From: Castor canadensis
Lineage: Eukaryota; Chordata; Mammalia; Rodentia; Castoridae
Assembly: GCF_047511655.1 (NCBI RefSeq)
Contig: NC_133402.1
Location: forward strand, 59,834,951-59,898,950
DNA length: 64,000 bases
Direction: 5' to 3'
In this document: piece after piece, positions 58,501-64,000 of the stretch
Numbering within the stretch: position 1 is the first letter of the stretch
How the letters are laid out: each line of letters begins with the position of its first letter
Made by a program: the position numbers and the translations under genes
Notes under the pieces: model-generated
Databases searched by the model: none
Told to the model about the DNA's origin: nothing
Seen by the model: only the letters and a program-made list of their open reading frames with translations

Positions 58501-58832
58501 TAAATACTGTACACAACATGTCCAGAACAATTTCTCCCACAAGCTGTACTCACACATGTGGTTTGTCTTCACTTAAAATACTTTGTACTAATTTGAGAAA
58601 GCAGTGAGCATATGGCTGTTGGACTCTTTTCTTAATTCTTCTCCTTCATAATACAGTACTTCATTTCTAATAAAGACCTTAAAAAAATTCCTACCTGTGT
58701 TTCATGATTCCAGACACACACACTGCCATTGTAAAGACTTGCCAACATCCATGGCTCTGTAGGATGCAAATCCACACTCTTAACTCGATCAGATCTAGCA
58801 GTTAGCTTCCTCTTGATATCAAGTCGAAGAGG
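37435..58832 (-). CDS. COPB2: Coatomer subunit beta' (COPB2), coding exons 2-22; exon 1 not found
   Basis: Beta'-COP is a subunit of the COPI coat, which carries cargo from Golgi to ER and within the Golgi. It binds dilysine (KKxx) cargo tails. Twenty-one exons, listed separately, join in frame without a stop to give residues 2-906; with the missing initiator Met the length equals the 906 residues I recall for human. Order: N-terminal WD40 propeller (about residues 2-300, with WD-type ends such as [29 protein letters not shown]), a second propeller (about 300-600), an alpha-solenoid (about 600-830), then a variable linker and an acidic tail ending DEDILDD. Exon 2 keeps SDRVKSVD, whose R and K correspond to yeast Sec27 residues that bind dilysine cargo. 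Exon 2 begins directly with the second codon (CCT), so the ATG must end exon 1, probably beyond position 64,000. The last codon, TGA, is at 37435-37437. Confidence 0.97.
37735..37806 (-). CDS. COPB2: COPB2 coding exon 21 (residues 852-875)
   Basis: Acceptor CTTTCAG and donor GTAGGT. It encodes [18 protein letters not shown] and ANKEEK: a low-complexity linker before the acidic tail. Confidence 0.93.
37959..38027 (-). CDS. COPB2: COPB2 coding exon 20 (residues 829-851)
   Basis: Acceptor CTGATAG and donor GTCAGT. It encodes [18 protein letters not shown] then AVTQQ. This linker appears more diverged from human, as recalled, than the rest of the protein. Confidence 0.93.
38204..38384 (-). CDS. 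COPB2: COPB2 coding exon 19 (residues 768-828)
   Basis: Acceptor TAATAG and donor GTGAGT. It encodes [18 protein letters not shown] and [18 protein letters not shown], the end of the conserved solenoid. Confidence 0.96.
38474..38566 (-). CDS. COPB2: COPB2 coding exon 18 (residues 737-767 plus 2 nt)
   Basis: Acceptor TCTTTAG and donor GTACAG. It encodes [18 protein letters not shown] and [12 protein letters not shown]. Confidence 0.95.
38567..40013 (-). other. COPB2: COPB2 intron 17
   Basis: A diverged ID-like SINE on the + strand lies at about 39,350-39,430 (GGAATGTAGCTCCATGGAAG, then GTGCTTGCTTAATATGC). The rest is AT-rich without a recognisable feature. Confidence 0.55.
40014..40228 (-). 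CDS. COPB2: COPB2 coding exon 17 (residues 666-736 plus 2 nt)
   Basis: Acceptor CTTGTAG and donor GTAAGT. This is the largest coding exon. It encodes [18 protein letters not shown], then [18 protein letters not shown] and [13 protein letters not shown]: helical hairpins of the solenoid. Confidence 0.96.
41044..41154 (-). CDS. COPB2: COPB2 coding exon 16 (residues 629-665)
   Basis: Acceptor TTCTTAG and donor GTATGT. It encodes [18 protein letters not shown] then [18 protein letters not shown], part of the alpha-solenoid. Confidence 0.95.
41180..41194 (+). repeat. Short (GT)7 microsatellite
   Basis: Perfect GT run in COPB2 intron 15, 26 bases from exon 16. Confidence 0.9.
41195..43069 (-). 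other. COPB2: COPB2 intron 15, exon-16 side
   Basis: AT-rich DNA with no gene or repeat that I can name. Confidence 0.4.
43070..44620 (+). mobile_element. HAL1/L1-like ancient LINE in COPB2 intron 15
   Basis: 'CTACCTCCAATCTAGAATTTTATAC' (abridged), AAAATTTACCTCCTTAAATA, 'CATGCTTCACAAAAATGAGGGAG', and near the end CAAACTTTATTTTGTAGATA then GCCACGGTTTTGAAAAAAG follow an ancient half-L1-like LINE as I remember it. No open frame survives. Boundaries approximate. Confidence 0.5.
44791..44998 (-). CDS. COPB2: COPB2 coding exon 15 (residues 559-628)
   Basis: Acceptor ACCATAG and donor GTAAGA. It encodes [18 protein letters not shown], then [18 protein letters not shown] and AHFLEKQ, the passage into the alpha-solenoid. 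Confidence 0.96.
45223..45353 (-). CDS. COPB2: COPB2 coding exon 14 (residues 516-558 plus 2 nt)
   Basis: Acceptor TCTACAG and donor GTAGCT. It encodes [18 protein letters not shown] and [14 protein letters not shown] near the end of the second propeller. Confidence 0.95.
46120..46263 (-). CDS. COPB2: COPB2 coding exon 13 (residues 468-515)
   Basis: Acceptor TTGCAG and donor GTAATT. It encodes [18 protein letters not shown] and ends [11 protein letters not shown]. Both ends are phase 0. Confidence 0.96.
46665..46680 (+). repeat. (AC)8 microsatellite
   Basis: Perfect AC run in COPB2 intron 12. Confidence 0.9.
47114..47220 (-). CDS. COPB2: COPB2 coding exon 12 (residues 432-467)
   Basis: Acceptor TTTTAAG and donor GTCAGT. 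It encodes [18 protein letters not shown] and [18 protein letters not shown]. Confidence 0.95.
47316..47404 (-). CDS. COPB2: COPB2 coding exon 11 (residues 402-431 plus 1 nt)
   Basis: Acceptor CCCTCAG and donor GTGAGT. It encodes [18 protein letters not shown] then [11 protein letters not shown]. Confidence 0.95.
47635..48090 (+). mobile_element. L1 LINE 3' end in COPB2 intron 10
   Basis: GATTAGACAAACTGTGGCAC, TTGAAAACATTATGCTGAAC, 'GATCACTGTTTGCCTGGGGCTGGGG' (abridged) and TATATAAATTATACCTAAG follow the order of an L1M 3' end. It lies antisense to COPB2. Confidence 0.8.
48091..49179 (-). other. COPB2: COPB2 intron 10, remaining part
   Basis: No gene or repeat recognised. Confidence 0.4.
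49180..49290 (-). CDS. COPB2: COPB2 coding exon 10 (residues 365-401 plus 2 nt)
   Basis: Acceptor TGTTTAG and donor GTAAGT. It encodes [18 protein letters not shown] and [11 protein letters not shown] of the second propeller. Confidence 0.96.
49291..50559 (-). other. COPB2: COPB2 intron 9
   Basis: AT-rich; no repeat or extra exon recognised. Confidence 0.45.
50560..50759 (-). CDS. COPB2: COPB2 coding exon 9 (residues 299-364 plus 2 nt)
   Basis: Acceptor TTTCCAG and donor GTAAGC. It encodes [18 protein letters not shown] onward to TIQHNPNG, the start of the second propeller. It ends in phase 2; the Arg codon is completed in exon 10. Confidence 0.96.
50982..51124 (-). CDS. COPB2: COPB2 coding exon 8 (residues 251-298)
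   Basis: Acceptor TTTTTAG and donor GTAATG. It encodes [18 protein letters not shown] and closes the first propeller at [10 protein letters not shown]. Confidence 0.96.
51345..51530 (+). mobile_element. MIR-type SINE in COPB2 intron 7
   Basis: GCTTACTATGTGCTGGATGC, then CCATTTCATAGTATGCCCA and CTGAATTTGAATCCAGGCTT, then GCCTGGCTCTGAAGC: MIR order. Confidence 0.75.
51725..51824 (-). CDS. COPB2: COPB2 coding exon 7 (residues 218-250 plus 1 nt)
   Basis: Acceptor GTCACAG and donor GTAGGT. It encodes [18 protein letters not shown] and [15 protein letters not shown]. It ends in phase 1. Confidence 0.96.
52423..52697 (-). mobile_element. 5'-truncated three-part SINE with decayed target duplication
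   Basis: Flanks read TGGAATTTATTTTAAAAATT (left, from 52423) and 'TGGAATTATTTTTAAAATC' preceded by GCC (right, to about 52696). Between them on the minus strand: only the 3' end of B1-like unit 1 (GGCCAGCCCAGGCAAAAAAT), a full unit 2 (GCCAGGTATGGTGGCATACA) and an ID-like unit. In COPB2 intron 6. Confidence 0.75.
52878..53024 (-). CDS. COPB2: COPB2 coding exon 6 (residues 169-217)
   Basis: Acceptor CTGAAG and donor GTACAG. It encodes [18 protein letters not shown], then a full WD40 blade ending [11 protein letters not shown]. Confidence 0.96.
53100..54102 (-). other. COPB2: COPB2 intron 5, main part
   Basis: About 53,390-53,700 (GCCGTGAAGGCTGGGAGTTC, AGACTTGAAGGCAGAGGGAA) may be diverged L2 LINE. 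Nothing else recognised. Confidence 0.35.
54103..54251 (-). CDS. COPB2: COPB2 coding exon 5 (residues 119-168)
   Basis: Acceptor GGCCTAG and donor GTAGAG. It encodes the blade with [25 protein letters not shown] and ASLDRTIK. Confidence 0.96.
54398..54472 (-). mobile_element. ID-type SINE in COPB2 intron 4
   Basis: T run, then GTGCTGGGTATCAAACCCAG and GGAGCTACATATACCCCAGC: the reverse of an ID unit with a short deletion. Confidence 0.75.
54632..54845 (+). mobile_element. B1-ID dimer SINE in COPB2 intron 4
   Basis: One B1-like unit (AGCTGGGTGCCAGTGGCTCA, then CCCTGTAATCCTAACTATTC) is joined by an A-rich linker to an ID-like unit (GCTGGTGGAGTAGCTCAAGT) and a long A tail. The ID unit has an internal deletion of the CTAGCAAGC part. 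Confidence 0.9.
55363..55489 (-). CDS. COPB2: COPB2 coding exon 4 (residues 77-118 plus 1 nt)
   Basis: Acceptor ATGCCAG and donor GTAAGA. It encodes [18 protein letters not shown] and then [18 protein letters not shown]. It ends in phase 1; exon 5 completes an Asp codon. Confidence 0.95.
55660..55746 (-). CDS. COPB2: COPB2 coding exon 3 (residues 48-76)
   Basis: Acceptor TTTAAAG and donor GTAAGT. It encodes [18 protein letters not shown] and ends NWVVTGA, part of the second WD40 blade. Both ends are phase 0. Confidence 0.95.
55985..56235 (+). mobile_element. L2 LINE 3' end in COPB2 intron 2
   Basis: CTCTGCCTGGCAAACTCACC, 'GCTGTCTGAGGGCAAGAACC', CACCACTATATGCACAGAAC and 'AGTGGCTGGCACAGAAG' keep the order of the L2 3' end. 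Confidence 0.75.
56910..57095 (+). mobile_element. MIR-type SINE relic in COPB2 intron 2
   Basis: TTAACAATCCTGTGATGTAA, then TTAAAGAAAGAAACTGAAGC and AAGACTTGCCCATATAATTA: central and 3' MIR order. Confidence 0.65.
57300..57900 (+). mobile_element. L2-type LINE relics in COPB2 intron 2
   Basis: Two pieces: about 57,310-57,700 (GTGCTGGGGTAACAGTGGGA-like text, GGGATCCCTGTTCTCACAGA) and about 57,785-57,895 (TCAACAAATAATTGCTGAGC). Both recall L2 3' regions. Confidence 0.55.
58695..58832 (-). CDS. COPB2: COPB2 coding exon 2 (residues 2-47)
   Basis: Acceptor TCCTTAG (high side) and donor GTAGGA. It encodes [18 protein letters not shown] and on to [10 protein letters not shown]: the first WD40 blade with the RVK cargo-binding motif. 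The exon opens with the Pro codon, so the initiator ATG is in exon 1. Confidence 0.96.
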
Positions 58833-60639
58833 CTAAGGAGAAAACATTAAGAAAACTTAAATTGCTCAGCCAAATAGAACATGTCTGAGACCTCAATTAC
58901 AAACAGTATATTAAGTGGCCTAGAAAACAATGCTGTTTTTACTTTGCTAAGTTGTGGATGGAGTTCAAGTCTAAAGCACCTACTTCTTTAATTACACATA
59001 AAAAAATGAGAATTAAAAAATTTAAATGTGTAGAGTGGTTTTTAAAGTTGTAGTTTTTAGGACTCCTATGAAGACTCAAAAAGAACTTCTGTCTATGTGA
59101 GAAAATATCTAATGATATTCACCAAGTTAAAAATTAAAACTCAGACAACTTTAAAATATGTATTTATGTATTAGTTCTTTTCTGTTTTTATGAAAATTAT
59201 ATTTTCAAGAGAAATCTAATGAGAACAGTGGCAATGTTTTAGAATTTTATAAAAACTTTAAATTTTAACTTATAGGACAGTTTCTCATACCTGCTTTTGC
59301 CTTCTGTATGTTGGGATATGCTGTTTTGGTTGATGTATGCCAAAAACAGCAACCACCCAGCTCCACACAGATATGTGGTTGGAAAGAGGAATGTGTTAAT
59401 AATCTTTTCAATATAGGATATCCTTCTTTGATACCACTTTTGAACTCAAGAGGTGGTAGTTTTTAAAGGACATTTGTACTGTGGACTCTGAAACCATATC
59501 AAAGAACAGATCACACTTCCTTAAGTTAAAATCCACTGGCCTATCCTATGCTTTGAATAGGTCATTCGCTTATGCATGATTTTCTAACATCATGTCTATC
59601 ATTTGGAAAATGTTGGTTCACTGAGTTATGCAGATCTTACAAATGCTGACACATCATATTATACTATATCAAAAGATCGCATTCATTCACATCACTGATA
59701 AACCTTTAAGCATTAGAAATCCATTGAGTTCAGTGACAGAAGTTCTCTAAAATTCTAATTTTCACTTGAAAGCTCTAATTTTATCATTGCAACAGACACT
59801 GTCAGGGACCAGTAAATTCTTTCAGTTTTAGAATACGTCCACCAAATAATCTCTGAATAACTATAGTTTCTCAGATTGTTTCAAGGAAAGCTGAACTTGA
59901 ACTTTGTAACTATAACTTGTAAAAGTGCTTCTCTATCAGACAACCATCACACTCCAGAAGTGCTTTATGTATACTCTTTTCATCAAACTGAATATTTAAA
60001 ACTGTGGACCCAAGTGTTGAGATGTAGCACATTAACAATTTTTACTGTTTCATCACTTACATTCTTAAACGAAGCTGGCTTAATAAAAAACACAGTGGGA
60101 CAATCAAGAATATACTTTCAGGTATATATAAGCAGTACAACTTGGTACTACTGCACCAGCAGTTTGACCTTTTACTACTTTTATACCATCAGTCAAACAT
60201 TAACAGAGTGAAAAGGGCCAATATATCTTACTACTAGGAAAACTGTTTTAACTTGTGGACCTCCTGAGAGAGTACTAGGACCACTTAAGGACTGCAGATC
60301 ATACTTTGAGAAGGCCTAGTTAATACACTTTTGCACTAATGTCAATATAAAAAAATTTTTTTAATGACAATATAAAAAATATTCTGAAGTATTATTCAGG
60401 AAGTCCTAGTAACTGTAAGCCATGATATAACATGAGTTCTTCACAGAAAAAATTTTAGCAAAAATATTAGTAAATGCTAGCCAAATCATATGTGATTGGT
60501 AAGGGTTATATCTGTGTCCATGAAGCGCTTTGGAGTCAAATGGGAATATCTGCAATATTTTGATGAATTTAAGTTACTGAAACCTTCTGAAAAATTAGAA
60601 AAACAAAAATATTCTCTCAAGTTAAAAAAAAATACCAAT

Positions 60640-60960
60640 AGTTTGGACTGGGCCCAGTTACTTTGTAAGTGGAGATAACAGGATTGTGGTTTGAGACCAA
60701 CCGAAGAGAAAAAAATGATAGTGAGACCCCACCTCAAAGAACAAACCAGGCATGGTGATGCACATCTATAATCTGGAGGAGGTAGGAGGATTATTGTCTG
60801 AGGTCGCTCTGGCAAAAATGTGAGCCTGTGTCTGAAAAATAACTAAACCAAAAAGGGCTAGGGGTATGGCTCAAATGGTAGAATGCTTGCCTAGCAAGTG
60901 CAAGGCCTTAAGTTCAAACCCCCGTACCACCAAATATAAATAAATAAAAACAAAACAAAA
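60640..60960 (+). mobile_element. Three-part SINE in COPB2 intron 1
   Basis: The first B1-like unit is truncated or deleted at its 5' end. The second starts with CCAGGCATGGTGATGCACAT. The ID-like unit at about 60,858-60,930 has CAAATGGTAGAATGCTTGCC. The tail is rich in AAAT/AAAC units. Confidence 0.82.
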
Positions 60961-61659
60961 CAACCCACTAATACTTTAAAACAGCTCCTTTCCAGAACAG
61001 ATTCCCTATCTGAACCAAAGAACAGAAAATTTCCTCAGCTCTCCCAAGGATGCCATTCTAGAAGTAATTCATTATAGACAATGATGCCCTAGAGCAGTAG
61101 TTTAATTCTCCTGTAAGCAAGTTAAGAAAGATTGATTTAAAACATATTTCCCCTCAAACAGGTCTTACATACAGCTTTAAAGTTTATTTGGCAGACTGAG
61201 TTACTGTCCCATCTTCGCTGTGTAGTCTTCCATGATAATCCTGTATTGCACAGAAATTTAAGGTCACTTGCAGAGGTAATCTCCCGAGACCAAAACCTCA
61301 CAAGGTTTTACTCATCTCTTTTTGGATCTCTCTCAAATTTGGGTCACTGACTACTTCAAACTTTGTTCTAACTTCTATATGCACCTCCCTCATGTTTCAG
61401 CAACAACTTTTAACTTGCTTTAAAGGATGGGAGTTCTCTGACTCTTCAATTGCCTCGAAAATGTTTCTACTGTCTTATCTTCCTTTCTTTCTCAAACTTT
61501 CTACTTTCAAACTCCCATCTTAGAATCACTTGCTAGTTTAAGGACAGTGGAACCTTTTACTTCAATCATTTCTGAATTTTGCCCAACTACTATTACAATT
61601 TTTAACTTCTTTCTCTGGTTTCCCCAGAGCCAATGAACAAAACGTGTCTTTGTGCCAGG

Positions 61660-61750
61660 AACCATGGTGAGTGCTTTCACATATGCTGCCACATCTGACA
61701 CTTTTCCTTCGGTAACTGAGGAAACTGGACACATAAACCATGTATTCTAT
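61660..61750. mobile_element. MIR-type relic (low confidence)
   Basis: GTGAGTGCTTTCACATATGC, then TAACTGAGGAAACTGGACAC, recall the central MIR region. Confidence 0.4.
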
Positions 61751-62244
61751 CATGTTTTAAGTGATTATTGAGTAAAAATGATGCTTTAGAAGGCGGGACA
61801 GGGAACCGCATTATACCTTTATATATCCCTAAAGCACAAATCCCACTTTAAAAATGTTCATTGCTGTAAGCAAGATCTCCTGCTCACTTCAGTGGTGACT
61901 TTGAATAAGACTCTGTACTAGGCACTGGGACAAAAATGATTATACTGTATCCTCAACTCCAAATGCCACCCCTGCCAACCTTCCAAAAGCTGGATGCTTC
62001 AGGACTCAGCTTCAATGCCACTGCCACCAACAAGACCTTTGTGATTTCCCTGGCCCAGAGTAGTTTTTCCTAGGAGTGTTTTTTCTATAGGATCTCATTT
62101 TAGTCATTCATGGTGTATTTGTGCATAAATCTCTTCTTGCTTTCCAGACTAGATACTCCTTAAGGGCTGGGTCCTTGCTTATACAAGTCTTTACCTCCAC
62201 AACACCGTTTGCATTTGGGGATGGGAGGAAGGCTTAAGAACACA

Positions 62245-62545
62245 ATAAAATTGAGGTCTACAAGTCACAATGACTTCAAACTTCAGTTCCAACACTCATT
62301 TCAGATATGCAATAGTGGGTAAGTTTACTTAACCTCTCTCAAATTTAACTTATATAAAACAGGGATAATACTAATACCTACCTCTTGATGTTATGAGAAT
62401 TAAATTCAGAGTTCAATTAGAGCAGTGTCTGGCCTATAGAAACCGCTCCATAAACATTATTTATAGCTCTACATACCAGGTGTTGTGAGAATCAGTGGCA
62501 AATGTTTGGCAAAATGCACAGCCCACAGTAAGTATTTTTATGGTA
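62245..62545 (+). mobile_element. MIR SINE in COPB2 intron 1
   Basis: TTACTTAACCTCTCTCAAAT, then GGGATAATACTAATACCTAC, TTATGAGAATTAAATTCAGA and CAGTGTCTGGCCTATAGAAA: MIR order. Confidence 0.8.
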
Positions 62546-62609
62546 AGTGAGAAAATGAATAACTTCACGTTTTGTGCTTTCTACACAAGATTTAAGATAT
62601 AATCAATCC

Positions 62610-62942
62610 CTCAGTACCTGTAGGAGAATGATTCTAGCAACCCTCTGGATACCCAAATCCATAGATCACGTCAAATTATATTAAATGGTTTAGTATTTAC
62701 ATGTAACCTACCCAGAGACCCTGTATATTGTAAATCAACCTAGATTACTTACAATTCCTAATACAAGGCAAATGCTGTAAACAGTTATATTGTAATGTGT
62801 TATATTGTATTGCTTAGGGAATAGTAACAAGAAAAATATATACACAAGTTCAGACAAACTTTTTTTTTTCAAATGTTTCCAATCCTATAGTTGGTTGAAT
62901 CTGTGGATGTGGAACTCATCACATATATTACAGGATGATGGC
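62610..62942 (+). mobile_element. MER2-like (TcMar-Tigger) DNA transposon relic
   Basis: CAGTACCTGTAGGAGAATGA near the left end, TTAAATGGTTTAGTATTTAC, GTATTGCTTAGGGAATAGTA, TTGGTTGAATCTGTGGATGT and a right end like the reversed left end follow MER2-type non-autonomous Tigger elements. About 330 bases, nearly full length. Confidence 0.75.
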
Positions 62943-63269
62943 AACATTTCACCATAAAAATATTTGATTCTTAAAATTAGGCAGACCCAGGGGCCTTTTC
63001 CAAAACATTCATTACTGCAAGCTCAGCACACCCAAACCAGCACAGGTTGTTAGTATATGAAGTGGGATAATTAAGAGACTTAAGGCCTCTTCACCTGGGG
63101 ACTTGAGAAAGTCTATAGAGAAGGATGGGGACAGAACACACTAAATTTTATGCTAAACTGAACATTTCTCTGAGCATTTTCTGGAAGTATCCATAACTTT
63201 CACCAGTTTCCTCAAGGAATTAACCTCTGTTTTTGTTGTAACTCCATTACATTCGGCTTTGTACAATTT

Positions 63270-63342
63270 TATTTTTTTGTGGTACTGGAGTTTTTAACTC
63301 AGGGTCTCCCGTGCTCTCCTAGGGCAACACCCCTACCCCGAT
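63270..63342 (-). mobile_element. Diverged ID-like SINE fragment
   Basis: TTTGTGGTACTGGAGTTTTT, then AACTCAGGGTCTCCC and CCTAGGGCAACACCCCTACC: the reverse of a decayed ID-like unit. Confidence 0.55.
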
Positions 63343-64000
63343 TTTAAGTTTTTTTTTTTTAACTGCAATACAAGACACTTGGTGTTATTATTGCCTGTAT
63401 CTCAATCTCAAAAGTCTTTGATCATGTGCTTCGTAGCAAGTAAGACAGGCAGGAAAATATTTAAATACAAAAATACTGACCTTTTAACCTTTCTTGCAGA
63501 CAAGATCCTCTCATGCTATTGTAGTTTCCCCTTAGTGTCATAGCACTCTGTGCAAAAGTATTTTAGGGCTTGTTTGAGAAAGAGTGATAATAAAAATGTG
63601 CTGTCCTGCCACTGCACTTGCCATGCACAGAAGCCCATTATCCAGCTTCACAAACAATTCCTCCAATCCCTCTCCCCCTAAAAACCGAAAAGCTGGGCTG
63701 CCAAAGCATTCGAAACTCCACTTCTCACTCCATGCGCCCTTTATTTACTTATCGCTTTTCTGCTTAAGTTCGTAGTTTGTGCTCACACACTTCCAAGGAA
63801 CACGCCCATCAGGAGTGCAGGATAAGCAGTCACCCCTTGAAGGACAGAATGAGGTCTTTTGGCCAAAGCTGCCTCTTTGATTTCCCCACAACCCGACCCC
63901 AACGCAGACTGCAGGTGCTCTGGCAAGCGCACTAAGTGCCAGGGGAGTCAGGCACCCCGTAGTCATCACAGGCACTGCCTCTCTAACCCGGCCTCCTGCT

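Larger units (their letters stand above)
58833..64000 (-). other. COPB2: COPB2 intron 1 (5' part outside window)
   Basis: The sequence upstream of coding exon 2 on the minus strand. It contains a composite SINE (about 60,640-60,935), MIR relics, a MER2-like Tigger relic (about 62,610-62,940) and an ID-like fragment (about 63,270-63,340). In 58,833-60,630 and 62,945-63,270 I see nothing identifiable. CpGs become more frequent after about 63,780, consistent with the COPB2 promoter lying a little beyond the window end. Confidence 0.7.

Noticed and set aside
37435-58832. Individual open frames across the COPB2 introns as separate genes
   Set aside because: Those with real coding content are single COPB2 exons extended into introns; the rest are antisense shadows.
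59876-60211. 111-codon open frame in COPB2 intron 1
   Set aside because: No familiar domain, no splice support, no repeat match I could name; treated as chance.
62953-62955. ATG followed by GTGAAA on the minus strand as possible COPB2 exon 1
   Set aside because: It is AT-rich, lacks CpGs and a Kozak context, and sits at the edge of a MER2-like repeat, unlike a housekeeping promoter.

Overview
The window is nuclear DNA from a placental mammal. It holds two convergently transcribed, multi-exon housekeeping genes with GT-AG introns, surrounded by dispersed repeats. The young SINEs are built from B1-like (7SL-derived) and ID-like (tRNA-derived) monomers, and one young L1 has a G-rich 3' UTR. This points to a rodent, most likely of the beaver/kangaroo-rat/squirrel side rather than a mouse or hamster. 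The repeat sequences look most like those I associate with beaver (Castor), but that is from memory and unverified.

Layout. Positions 1-23,500 are intergenic and repeat-rich: ancient L1/HAL1-like LINEs, MLT1-type and rodent MaLR-type LTRs, MIR and L2 relics, ID-like SINEs, three-part B1-B1-ID SINEs, microsatellites, and a relic of a pogo/Tigger-like transposase N-terminus. I find no protein gene there. At about 23,500-23,960 lies a CpG-rich promoter with a ZNF143/STAF-type motif and two ETS motifs. It precedes MRPS22 (+ strand, 8 coding exons, 23,675-36,607), which reconstructs to an intact 360-residue mitochondrial ribosomal protein mS22. After an 827-base gap between stop codons comes COPB2 on the minus strand. 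Its coding exons 2-22 run from 58,832 down to 37,435 and encode residues 2-906 of coatomer subunit beta'. The start codon should sit alone at the end of exon 1, which I cannot find and which probably lies just beyond position 64,000. The rest of the window (58,833-64,000) is COPB2 intron 1.

The two genes share no pathway: one serves mitochondrial translation, the other COPI vesicle traffic in the Golgi/ER. They are neighbours in a tail-to-tail arrangement that I recall being the same in human. All 29 exons found keep the reading frame and have GT/AG borders, so both genes look functional.

I did not find a new biological system. The points most worth a second look are the recurrent three-part SINE, three recent retroposon insertions with intact target-site duplications (two inside MRPS22 introns), the internally deleted Tigger1-like element, the transposase relic upstream of MRPS22, candidate CTCF-type motifs, and the close convergent 3' ends that lack a canonical AATAAA.
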